A stretch of DNA of 14,046 bases from Deltaproteobacteria bacterium CG_4_8_14_3_um_filter_43_13 (lineage in GTDB: Bacteria > Desulfobacterota > UBA8473): the NCBI GenBank assembly GCA_002782605.1, contig PFIF01000027.1, positions 1-14,046 on the forward strand, in the 5' to 3' direction. The translations under genes and the position numbers were made by a program. Positions 5,571-12,392 of the stretch are shown here, piece after piece (positions within the stretch are counted from its first letter, which is position 1; each line of letters opens with the position of its first letter). The notes below the pieces were generated by a model. That model saw nothing but the letters and a program-made list of their open reading frames with translations. It did not search any database and was not told the origin of the DNA.

Positions 5571-7832
5571 TCATTTGAAATGAAGGTTATTAGATAGGTT
5601 TGGAAATCGTAAGTCGCCACCGGATTTTCGATTTACGAAACAATTGTCTGATAACTGAGAGTTGAGCCTGTTTTTCAGATACGTATAACGATTCTGCGTT
5701 TTGTTATTTCTAACACCAATTGCCAGGGCCTTCCTGGTGCCAACCATTACCACCAGCTTTCTTCCTCTTGTTACGCCAGTGTAAATTAAATTTCTTTGCA
5801 AAAGCACATAATGCTGGATCAGGATGGGTATAACTACCGCTGAATATTCAGAACCTTGCGATTTGTGTACTGAGACCGCATAAGCCAGGACGATCTCGTC
5901 CAGGTCAGTATAATCGTAAACCACATCCATACCATCGAATGTTATGATTACTTCCTGGATCTCAGTGTCAATCTTGGTGATCCTGCCTATATCACCGTTA
6001 AATATCCCCCTTTCATAATTGTTCTTGATCTGCATGACCTTATCATTCACTCGGAAGTTCCTTCCGCCCCGAGTTACACTGTCTTTTGCCGGATTGAGTG
6101 CCTTTTGTAATTCTACATTCAGGTTTTCGGCTCCCACGATACCTTTGTGCATAGGGGTCAGCACTTGAATGTCGTCTATGGCATCCAATCCGAAACGATT
6201 GGGTATGCGTTCTTTGGCCAGCTCTAAAATGATTTTTAGAACCTCTTCAGGGTCTTCTTGCTCGATGAAATAAAAGTCGTTCAATTCTTGCTCCGAAGGG
6301 CTAAGAGAAGGGAGAGAGCCATTATTTATTTTGTGGGCATTAAGAATAATCAGGCTTTCCTTGGCCTGACGGAAAATCTCATTCAGCTCCACCACGGGTA
6401 CTGTCCCGGATGCGATAATGTCCTTAAGTACATTTCCTGCGCCAACAGAAGGAAGCTGGTTTACATCCCCCACCACGATGAAGGTGGACGTAGGAGGGGT
6501 AGCCTTCAAGAGGTGGTGCATCAGGATAGTGTCGATCATTGATGCTTCGTCTACGATCAGCAAGTCACACGGGAGTGGGTTTTGTTCGTTTTTCTGAAAG
6601 CCCCCTTTTTGAATGCTGTATTCCAACATTCGGTGTATGGTCTTCGCCTCATGACCAGTAGCATCACTCATCCTTTTGGCGGCTCTCCCGGTGGGGGCAG
6701 CCAGCATGATGGTAACCCCGATTTTTGCAAATATCTTGATAATGGCATTAATAATGGTGGTTTTACCGGTACCCGGTCCTCCGGTAATAATCATTACCTT
6801 GTCTTTAACGGCACACTTTACAGCATCAACCTGTCTTTCCGCCAGGGTAATAGCAAGTTGACTCTGTACCCACTGTATAGCTTTATCGGAGTCGATCTGT
6901 CTGATAGACTTGGGAGCGTAGATAAGGGTTTTCAGGCGGGTGGCGATGCTTGTTTCGGCTAAGTGAAACTTGGTCAGGTAAACTGCCTTGTTATTTTCTT
7001 TGAACTCCTCAATACCTTCATTCAAGTCTTCGATGACAACCCTTTTGTCTGCGGTGACTGTAGAAAATGCCCTGATGATGACCTCCTGGTCTATCTGGAG
7101 GATCTCCTGACATTTCTCTATAAGCTTTTCGTAAGGATAATAGATATGACCATCATCGGCGAGCTGGTGAAGGATATAGAGTATGCCCGCTTCCGCCCTC
7201 AGTTCAGAATCTTTGGGAAATCCCAGCTTCTCTGCAATACGATCGGCAGTGAGAAAGCCAATACCGAAAATGTCTATTGCCAGACGATAGGGGTTATCCT
7301 TTAATATCTGGACTGACCTGTTGCCATAGTGTTTGAAAATCTTGGTGGCGTGGCCTGAGCTGACTCCATGGGTTTGGAGAAAGAGCATTACCTCACGGAT
7401 TTCCTTCTGTTCTGCCCATGCCTTTTTGACCATCTGAACCCGCTTCTTACCAATGCCCTCCACCTGAGCTAATTTTTCAATGTCATTTTCGATAACATCA
7501 AGGGTCTGCTCCCCAAATTCATTCACTATACGCTTGGCAATGATAGGGCCAATACCTTTGATAAGGCCAGAACCAATGTACTTTTCGATGCCATAAACCG
7601 AGGCAGGAACCAGGGATTTGTAGTATACGACCTTAAATTGTTTGCCGTATTTAGGATGGTTTGCCCATTCGCCCCTCATCTTGACGACTTCTCCGGGCGT
7701 GGGAGACAACAGGTTTCCCACCACTGTTACCAGTTCCAGGTGTCCATGCACCTTGATTTTGGCGATGGTAAAGCCGTTCTCCTCGTTGCTGTAAGTGATT
7801 CTTTCAATCTGGCCCTCGAGATCGATGAGCAT
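5571..7832 (-). CDS. recD2: RecD2-type SF1B DNA helicase
   Basis: About 753 residues with the full RecD2 layout. An N-terminal OB-like domain (residues ~6-80) is followed by helix-hairpin-helix repeats (GLIKGIGPIIAKRIV, then VEGIGKKRV and GIGFLTADRIAEKLG) and the helicase core. Core motifs, counted from the upstream ATG at 7847: Walker A GGPGTGKT 356-363, DEAS 433-436, VVGDVNQLPSVGAG 458-471, and near the C-terminus VHKSQGSEY 660-668 and YTGVTRGRK 689-697. RecD2 proteins are 5'-3' ATP-dependent helicases acting without RecBC in DNA repair and fork maintenance. The final ~30 residues are a poorly conserved-looking extension. I prefer the ATG at 7832 because CAGGG lies ~8 nt upstream, whereas 7847 has no such site. 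It is the last gene of the thioredoxin cluster; no clear terminator follows. Confidence 0.95.
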   Translation of the reverse strand: MLIDLEGQIERITYSNEENGFTIAKIKVHGHLELVTVVGNLLSPTPGEVVKMRGEWANHPKYGKQFKVVYYKSLVPASVYGIEKYIGSGLIKGIGPIIAKRIVNEFGEQTLDVIENDIEKLAQVEGIGKKRVQMVKKAWAEQKEIREVMLFLQTHGVSSGHATKIFKHYGNRSVQILKDNPYRLAIDIFGIGFLTADRIAEKLGFPKDSELRAEAGILYILHQLADDGHIYYPYEKLIEKCQEILQIDQEVIIRAFSTVTADKRVVIEDLNEGIEEFKENNKAVYLTKFHLAETSIATRLKTLIYAPKSIRQIDSDKAIQWVQSQLAITLAERQVDAVKCAVKDKVMIITGGPGTGKTTIINAIIKIFAKIGVTIMLAAPTGRAAKRMSDATGHEAKTIHRMLEYSIQKGGFQKNEQNPLPCDLLIVDEASMIDTILMHHLLKATPPTSTFIVVGDVNQLPSVGAGNVLKDIIASGTVPVVELNEIFRQAKESLIILNAHKINNGSLPSLSPSEQELNDFYFIEQEDPEEVLKIILELAKERIPNRFGLDAIDDIQVLTPMHKGIVGAENLNVELQKALNPAKDSVTRGGRNFRVNDKVMQIKNNYERGIFNGDIGRITKIDTEIQEVIITFDGMDVVYDYTDLDEIVLAYAVSVHKSQGSEYSAVVIPILIQHYVLLQRNLIYTGVTRGRKLVVMVGTRKALAIGVRNNKTQNRYTYLKNRLNSQLSDNCFVNRKSGGDLRFPNLSNNLHFK

Positions 7833-7879
7833 ATTGATGCCCTGCATTCTGTATGTAGGATTTATTGCCGTTGTCTCTC

Positions 7880-7898
7880 TCTCAGCAGCCTACTGAGA
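7880..7898. other. Short hairpin upstream of recD2
   Basis: The arms tctcag (7880-7885) and ctgaga (7893-7898) enclose a 7-nt loop, between the small ORF and the recD2 start. There is no T-tract, so it is not a standard terminator. It may be an RNA-processing or translational control hairpin in the polycistronic message. The structure is real in sequence; its role is inference. Confidence 0.35.
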
Positions 7899-7909
7899 TA
7901 GGATCAGCA

Positions 7910-8041
7910 TCAACCTCCTCGCCATGATTCTATTCCATAGTAAAGGATTCCTTCCAGATAGTCATCCCAGTCCTGGTCTAATTCATTAATTTTGGGTTCG
8001 CTGGAAACTTCATCTTGATCAAAAACCTTTTCTTTTTCCAT
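7910..8041 (-). CDS. Small acidic protein, unknown function
   Basis: A 43-residue frame between trxB and recD2. ATG at 8039-8041 is preceded by AGGGGCTAAGGAT, a plausible ribosome binding site, and the frame ends with TGA at 7910-7912. The N-terminal half is highly charged (MEKEKVFDQDE); the second half reads DQDWDDYLEGILYYGIESW, with aromatic and acidic residues that look protein-like rather than random. No Cys, no membrane segment and no signal. It begins 56 nt after the trxB stop and has the same strand and spacing as its neighbours, so it is probably a real member of the operon. I do not recognise a family. A short protein-protein interaction peptide is possible, and chance cannot be excluded. 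Confidence 0.5.
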   Translation of the reverse strand: MEKEKVFDQDEVSSEPKINELDQDWDDYLEGILYYGIESWRGG

Positions 8042-8097
8042 ATCCTTAGCCCCTTTAATTCAGTCACACTTCTATTGCCTTTAGGAAAAAGGCTGCA

Positions 8098-9030
8098 TCA
8101 GAGTTTGATATCCTCTATATATTTTTCAGCAGTAAAGGCTGCGGTTGCTCCATCTCCAACGGCTGTAGCGATCTGCCTTAAAAGTTTTACTCTTACATCC
8201 CCTGCTGCGAATATGCCGGGGAGAGATGTCTTCATCTCATCATCAGTTATTATAAATCCTCTCTCATCTAAGGCGACAATGCCTTTCAAAAACTCTGTAT
8301 TTGGTTTAATCCCCACATACATAAAGACACCACCTACCTCTAGCTTAGATAAGGTATTTGTCTTCACGTTTCGTAATAATATGGCATTAACCGTTTGATT
8401 GCCCTCAATCCTTTCCAATACAGTGTTCCATACAAATTCTATCTTTTTGTTTTTAAAGGCCCTTTCTTGTACAATCTTATCTGCACTTAACTGGTCTCTG
8501 CGATGAACGATATAGACCTTTTTGGCGTATTTTGTTAAGAATATCCCTTCTTCAACAGCCGAATTATTACCTCCGATTACTGCTATATCCAGCCCCCGAA
8601 AGAAAGACCCATCGCATGTGGCACAATATGAAACCCCTCTACCTCTCAATTCACTTTCGCCTTTTACTCCCATTTCATTGTGTTTAGACCCTGAGGCTAT
8701 TATCAATGCCCTGCACGAAAGTTCCCGGTCACTGAGCTTTATCTGTCTGAGATTGCCTTCACCTGCACTTACACCCTCTACGTCCCCTGTCAATATATCT
8801 AAGCCAAATTTTTTTGCCTGTTCCTCCATGTTCTGGATCAGTTCTAGTCCCTTTATCCCATCCTTAAAACCGGGGTAGTTCTTCACCATTTTAATGGTTA
8901 AAGCTTGTCCTCCAACTACCATTTTCTCAATCAATAAGGATTTTAGTCTTGATCTGCATGTATAAAGCCCTGCCGTTAGCCCTGCCGGCCCCCCTCCAAC
9001 TATTATCACATCGTAATCGGTAGTACTCAT
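8098..9030 (-). CDS. trxB: Thioredoxin reductase
   Basis: About 310 residues, the usual length of low-molecular-weight TrxB. The FAD-binding GGGPAG lies at the N-terminus (VIIVGGGPAGLTAGLY), the redox pair is in YCATCDG (Cys136/Cys139 from the chosen start), the second nucleotide-binding fold reads VIGGNNSAVEEG (usually GGGDSA), HRRD follows, and the FAD closing motif is GIFAAGDVR. The enzyme passes electrons from NAD(P)H through FAD to thioredoxin. The HRR suggests NADPH, but the usual later Arg in HRRxxxR is Ser here, so the cofactor is less certain. Start: a TTG at 9036 sits almost on the AGGGAGG site, while ATG at 9030 is 7 nt from it, so I chose the ATG. Its partner trxA is three genes upstream in the same cluster. 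Confidence 0.96.
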   Translation of the reverse strand: MSTTDYDVIIVGGGPAGLTAGLYTCRSRLKSLLIEKMVVGGQALTIKMVKNYPGFKDGIKGLELIQNMEEQAKKFGLDILTGDVEGVSAGEGNLRQIKLSDRELSCRALIIASGSKHNEMGVKGESELRGRGVSYCATCDGSFFRGLDIAVIGGNNSAVEEGIFLTKYAKKVYIVHRRDQLSADKIVQERAFKNKKIEFVWNTVLERIEGNQTVNAILLRNVKTNTLSKLEVGGVFMYVGIKPNTEFLKGIVALDERGFIITDDEMKTSLPGIFAAGDVRVKLLRQIATAVGDGATAAFTAEKYIEDIKL

Positions 9031-9052
9031 TTTCAAACCTCCCTAAATTACG

Positions 9053-9481
9053 CTAACCAAAAAGCTTCTGATGATCTTTCTTTATACACCTGTCCATTAC
9101 TACCCTAATCCCTGCTTTACGGGCCAACTCGGCTGCTTCGTTGTTGATCACACCTTCTTGCATCCATACCACTTTCGCCCTTTTTTCTATAGCTTCCTTA
9201 ACAATTTCTAAGACTGCTTCAGGTTTTCTAAATATATCAACTATATCTATTTCAAAAGGGACTTCAAGAAGACGGGGATAAACCTTTTCCACCAAGATAT
9301 CTTGCCCTAAAGGAGATATGGGAATAACCCGGAACCCTTTCGATTGTAAGTAAGATGCCACCTTGTAACTGGGGCTATCCTCCTTTGGGGATAAGCCCAC
9401 CACAGCAACAGTTTTGTAATTCTCTAATATGTCTTCAATCTCCTCAGAAGAAACATCGGTTTTACTTTCGTTTTGTTCCAT
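9053..9481 (-). CDS. CoA-binding domain protein (YccU/CoA_binding_2 family)
   Basis: 142 residues with a Rossmann-like CoA_binding_2 domain from ~20 onward: TVAVVGLSPKEDSPSYKVAS, then GFRVIPISPLG, DIVDIFRKPE, VVWMQEGVINNEA and a final GIRVVMDRCIKKDH. The VVGLS, WMQ-G and C-terminal DRCIKxDH signatures are characteristic of the family. Members bind CoA or a related nucleotide; no reaction is established. GAGGG lies 8 nt before the ATG, and the first 20 nt overlap the end of the upstream thioredoxin-like gene. Placement between thioredoxin and thioredoxin reductase, near a CoA-disulfide reductase, suggests a role in CoA thiol handling, but that is inference. Cytoplasmic. Confidence 0.9.
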   Translation of the reverse strand: MEQNESKTDVSSEEIEDILENYKTVAVVGLSPKEDSPSYKVASYLQSKGFRVIPISPLGQDILVEKVYPRLLEVPFEIDIVDIFRKPEAVLEIVKEAIEKRAKVVWMQEGVINNEAAELARKAGIRVVMDRCIKKDHQKLFG

Positions 9482-10007
9482 CTGTTATCCCTCTCTTTAA
9501 GAAATCTTGAAATGTCCGATTCTTATAATATTTCCCCTCTATATATTTAAGTGCATCAATGAACTGCTCAGGAGGGATATAGCCTATCAAATGTGTTATT
9601 GGGGTGCCTTTGTGTTCCAAAAACCAGGTAGTAGGGATCCCTCTTATCCTATATTTTGAAGATAAGTTTTTTCCCCTGTCAAGGTCAACTCGTATACTAA
9701 TAAAGTTCTTTTTAAGGTAGTTTTTGACCAACGGGTTGCTAAGTGTATCTTTTTCCATCTCCTTACAGGCTGCACACCATGTGGCATGGAAATTAATCAT
9801 TATTGGTTTCTTTTCAAGGGAAGCTCTCTTCTTCCCCTCTTCGTAATCAAGCCATTCCAGTTCCTCCCCAGCCTCACAAGCTGCGTTTCCTATTATGCTA
9901 ACCAGCCGATTGGGTACTCTTTCAGACCCATTATTTGAAAGAGTCGCAAAAACAAATACTACTGTTAACGACAAAATAACGAAGATGGTATTCCTGTTTC
10001 TTTTCAT
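9462..10007 (-). CDS. Exported or membrane-anchored thioredoxin-like protein
   Basis: About 181 residues. The N-terminus has basic residues (MKRNRN) followed by a hydrophobic stretch (TIFVILSLTVVFVFATL), a signal peptide or anchor without an evident lipobox. The rest is a thioredoxin fold of the DsbD-gamma/thioredoxin_7 type, with WCAAC (Cys78/Cys81) in the helix start MINFHATWCAACKEME, and the cis-proline loop RGIPTTWF. Such domains outside the membrane reduce or shuffle disulfides, often in cytochrome c maturation or in partnership with DsbD/CcdA, which is not in this window. A TTG at 10016 would add three residues; I chose ATG at 10007, with AGGA ~9 nt upstream. An extra Cys (NAACEAG) lies before the domain. 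It overlaps the next gene by 20 nt. Confidence 0.87.
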   Translation of the reverse strand: MKRNRNTIFVILSLTVVFVFATLSNNGSERVPNRLVSIIGNAACEAGEELEWLDYEEGKKRASLEKKPIMINFHATWCAACKEMEKDTLSNPLVKNYLKKNFISIRVDLDRGKNLSSKYRIRGIPTTWFLEHKGTPITHLIGYIPPEQFIDALKYIEGKYYKNRTFQDFLKRGITDGTKRK

Positions 10008-10016
10008 TGTCTGCAA

Positions 10017-10130
10017 TCCTTGGACAGCCGATCCGCCAGAGGCGGACTACGCTGGTAAAGTTTGAAACGCAATCCAGTAGGGCATCCCAGTATTTAATAG
10101 GGGCTCGCCCGCCATAGTATTTCATGAGCG
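10017..10130. repeat. Probable dispersed intergenic repeat with GC-rich palindrome
   Basis: Between trxA and the thioredoxin-like gene the sequence is more GC-rich than its surroundings. It contains a perfect palindrome with arms tccgcc (10032-10037) and ggcgga (10041-10046) around aga, and further GC clusters (ggggctcgcccgcc near 10098-10111). A minus-strand frame crosses it but reads into the trx-like gene in another frame and looks non-protein-like. The composition and hairpin suggest a REP/MITE-like element inserted in the operon; with one copy in the window this is inference. Confidence 0.4.
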
Positions 10131-10152
10131 ATATACTAAAATAGTGTCCTGT

Positions 10153-10485
10153 CTACAGCGCCTTTTTTATCAGCTCCTCGATCTTTGCCTTAGGGACTGC
10201 GCCAACTACCTGATCGGTAGATTTACCGGCCTTAAACATAATCAAGGTAGGAATGCTCCTAACGCTGTATTGAGCCGGTGTCTTTGGGTTTTCATCTACA
10301 TTTAACTTACAAATATTTACCTTTCCATCATACTCTTCTGCCAGCTCTTCCACTATAGGCCCGACCATCTTACAGGGACCGCACCAGGGAGCCCAAAAGT
10401 CTACCAATGTAGGCTTATCAGAGTTTATTACCTCTGCGTTAAATGAATCATCGGTTAAATGAACTGCTTTTTCTTTCTCCAACAT
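10153..10485 (-). CDS. trxA: Thioredoxin
   Basis: 110 residues, standard thioredoxin length. Active site WCGPC with Cys35/Cys38 in VDFWAPWCGPCKM, buried Asp in LVDFW, cis-proline Pro79 in RSIPTLI, and the closing glycine loop VGAVPK before a C-terminal helix. It is the general cytoplasmic dithiol reductant, recharged by the TrxB encoded three genes downstream. GGAGG lies 7 nt before the ATG. An extra Cys59 (VNICKLN) is present, as in some other thioredoxins. It is the first gene after the strong promoter at 10594-10621, with ~110 nt of leader. Confidence 0.97.
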   Translation of the reverse strand: MLEKEKAVHLTDDSFNAEVINSDKPTLVDFWAPWCGPCKMVGPIVEELAEEYDGKVNICKLNVDENPKTPAQYSVRSIPTLIMFKAGKSTDQVVGAVPKAKIEELIKKAL

Positions 10486-10593
10486 CTAAATACCTCCATT
10501 CTTAACTTCATCCCTCTCTTTTAGAGACAACTAACAGAGGAGGACACTAAGGTTAGGTAATTATAGAATAAAATATTCCAGTACTGTTATTTA

Positions 10594-10621
10594 ATTATAA
10601 CCATTGAACCCTTTATGTCAA
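10594..10621 (-). promoter_or_regulatory. Consensus sigma70 promoter of the thioredoxin cluster
   Basis: The minus strand has a perfect TTGACA (10616-10621), a 16-nt spacer and a perfect TATAAT (10594-10599). Transcription would begin near 10587 and read trxA and probably everything to recD2. No operator palindrome overlaps it, suggesting strong, largely constitutive expression. Confidence 0.82.
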
Positions 10622-10648
10622 ACTATTTTGCCCGCCCTATGTCACTAA

Positions 10649-10670
10649 GGGGCAGATTGATATCTTCCCC
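10649..10670 (-). terminator. Possible terminator hairpin after the CoA-disulfide reductase gene
   Basis: The arms ggggcagat (10649-10657) and atcttcccc (10662-10670) pair at 8 of 9 positions with a 4-nt loop, 46 nt past the stop of the upstream gene and just before the trxA promoter. Only TT follows the stem on the minus strand, so if it terminates it does so weakly or with help from Rho. Confidence 0.4.
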
Positions 10671-10715
10671 GAATAGCTGTAGGTTTATGTTTGGCAGGAA
10701 GAATGGGAAATTGGA

Positions 10716-12380
10716 CTACTCTAGATTCCACCTCCACATGTTGATACCGCCATCCAGGTTCATAACTTTTGTAAAACCTTTTCCCTGTAGGGTTCTGATA
10801 GCGTTGTAGCTCCTGAGTCCCTGGAGGCAGTAGATTATCACCTCCTGATCTGGGTCGAGTTCTCCGATTCTTCCTCGAAGTTCGTTGAAGGGTATGTGTT
10901 TGGCGCCAGGGAGATGACCTTTCTTATACTCCTCATTATCTCTGACATCCAAAAGAGTAAACCTCTCGCCACTGTCTAACTTCCTCTTTAACTCATCTGC
11001 CGGCATACCTTTTAGAAGCCCCAATGATTTATTTGATAAGACATAACCCGCCACTATTACTGGATCTACTGCAGGTGAATAGGGTGGGGCGTACGCCAAA
11101 TCTAAACCTTGTAAATCTCCAAATGTGGCTTTTTGGGCTATAGCAGATGCTATCACGTCAATCCTTTTATCTACTCCATCTTCTCCAATTATCTGTGCCC
11201 CCAATACCCGGTTGGACTTCTTTTCTGCTATTATTTTAAATAACATTCCCTTGGCATCAGTATAGTAGTGAGCATGGGAATTGGGGTATATAATAGCCCT
11301 TTCTATCTCATATCCATATTTCATAGCTTCTCTTTCTGAAAGGCCAGTTTTTGCCACGGTGTAGTCGAATACCTTGGCTATCATAGTACCTGATACCCCT
11401 CTAAAGAAGGCATCACCACCTGCCGCATTTTCTCCTGCCACCCGTCCTTGTTTATTAGCAGTTGAGCCCAGGGGTATCCATATCGGTTTCCCAGTTATCA
11501 GATTAAACGTTTCAGAACAATCCCCGGCAGCATAAATTTCAGGAATGTTAGTTAGCATCCTTTCGTTAACTTTAATAGCCCTGGTTTCGCCTAAAGCAAC
11601 TCCGGCTTCCTGCGCCAGTTGTGTATTGGGTCTGATTCCGATAGACAGTATTACCAGGTCAGCATCAAATCGGGCATTTTTTGTTATTACCTGCTTTACT
11701 CCTGCTTTAATATCTCCTTGAAAGGCTTCAACTGGATTTTCCTTAGATACATTCACCCCTTTTTCAATGAGGTGTTTCTCAATAAGGTATGCCATGTCTT
11801 CATCTAATGGGGGAAGGACTTGATTCATCATTTCCACTATAGTAACTTTTAATCCCTGAGAAACAAAACTCTCAGCCATCTCCAATCCAATGAGCCCTGC
11901 CCCTACAATGACGGCCTTTTTAAGCTGTTCTTTTCCAATGTAATTTTTTATAGAAGAGGCGTCTTCTATGGTTTTTATGGTATGGATTTTTGGAAGGTTA
12001 ACACCTGGTAAAGGGGGAACAATGGGCTTCGCTCCAGTGGCAACAATAAGCTTATCATAATATTGGACGATCTCCTTCCGCTCTTTTAGGTCAAAGACCG
12101 TTATCTGATTATTTTGAGGGTCTATCTTCGTAACCCGATGGTTTGTGTGTACCTGAATATCAAAGGGTATTATGAAGTCATCGGGTGTTCTAAGCACAAG
12201 TTCTTCTCGTTCTTTAACAACCCCTGATGTATAATAGGGAAGGCCACATGCGGCATATGATACATAGTCTTTTTCTTCAAAGACGGTTATCTTAAGATTT
12301 GGGCTGACCCTCCTAGCCCTGGTAGCCGCCTTCATACCTGCTGCAACACCGCCTATTATTACTAACTGTTCCCCTTTCAT
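10716..12380 (-). CDS. cdr: CoA-disulfide/persulfide reductase with C-terminal rhodanese domain
   Basis: 554 residues, the length of CoADR-rhodanese fusions. The N-terminal FAD fold GGVAAG is at 10-15, the single redox Cys45 in SYAACGLPYY, the NAD(P)H fold VIVGAGLIGLEMAE at ~157-170, the FAD-closing YAAGDC at ~283-288, and the dimerisation domain with YAPPYSPAVDP at ~430-440. A rhodanese domain covers ~460-554 with LLDVRDNEEY, GHLPGA and the active loop CLQGLRS (Cys518). Family members reduce CoA disulfide or CoA persulfide and handle polysulfide or sulfane sulfur, the rhodanese Cys passing persulfide to CoA. Which substrate applies here cannot be read from sequence. GAGGAG precedes the ATG, which is 12 nt after the acyl-CoA synthetase stop, so the two are cotranscribed. 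Confidence 0.94.
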   Translation of the reverse strand: MKGEQLVIIGGVAAGMKAATRARRVSPNLKITVFEEKDYVSYAACGLPYYTSGVVKEREELVLRTPDDFIIPFDIQVHTNHRVTKIDPQNNQITVFDLKERKEIVQYYDKLIVATGAKPIVPPLPGVNLPKIHTIKTIEDASSIKNYIGKEQLKKAVIVGAGLIGLEMAESFVSQGLKVTIVEMMNQVLPPLDEDMAYLIEKHLIEKGVNVSKENPVEAFQGDIKAGVKQVITKNARFDADLVILSIGIRPNTQLAQEAGVALGETRAIKVNERMLTNIPEIYAAGDCSETFNLITGKPIWIPLGSTANKQGRVAGENAAGGDAFFRGVSGTMIAKVFDYTVAKTGLSEREAMKYGYEIERAIIYPNSHAHYYTDAKGMLFKIIAEKKSNRVLGAQIIGEDGVDKRIDVIASAIAQKATFGDLQGLDLAYAPPYSPAVDPVIVAGYVLSNKSLGLLKGMPADELKRKLDSGERFTLLDVRDNEEYKKGHLPGAKHIPFNELRGRIGELDPDQEVIIYCLQGLRSYNAIRTLQGKGFTKVMNLDGGINMWRWNLE

Positions 12381-12392
12381 GTTCTCCTCAAG

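Noticed and set aside
7848..7909. Riboswitch upstream of recD2
   Set aside because: Only one short hairpin is visible, with no conserved multi-helix core that I recognise and no terminator or sequestered ribosome site.
9931..10125. Minus-strand open frame of 64 codons
   Set aside because: It overlaps the thioredoxin-like gene out of frame and is driven by the GC-rich repeat; no ribosome site or domain.
10615..10809. Plus-strand open frame of 64 codons
   Set aside because: Mostly antisense to the rhodanese domain and the trxA promoter region; no ribosome site, no recognisable domain.
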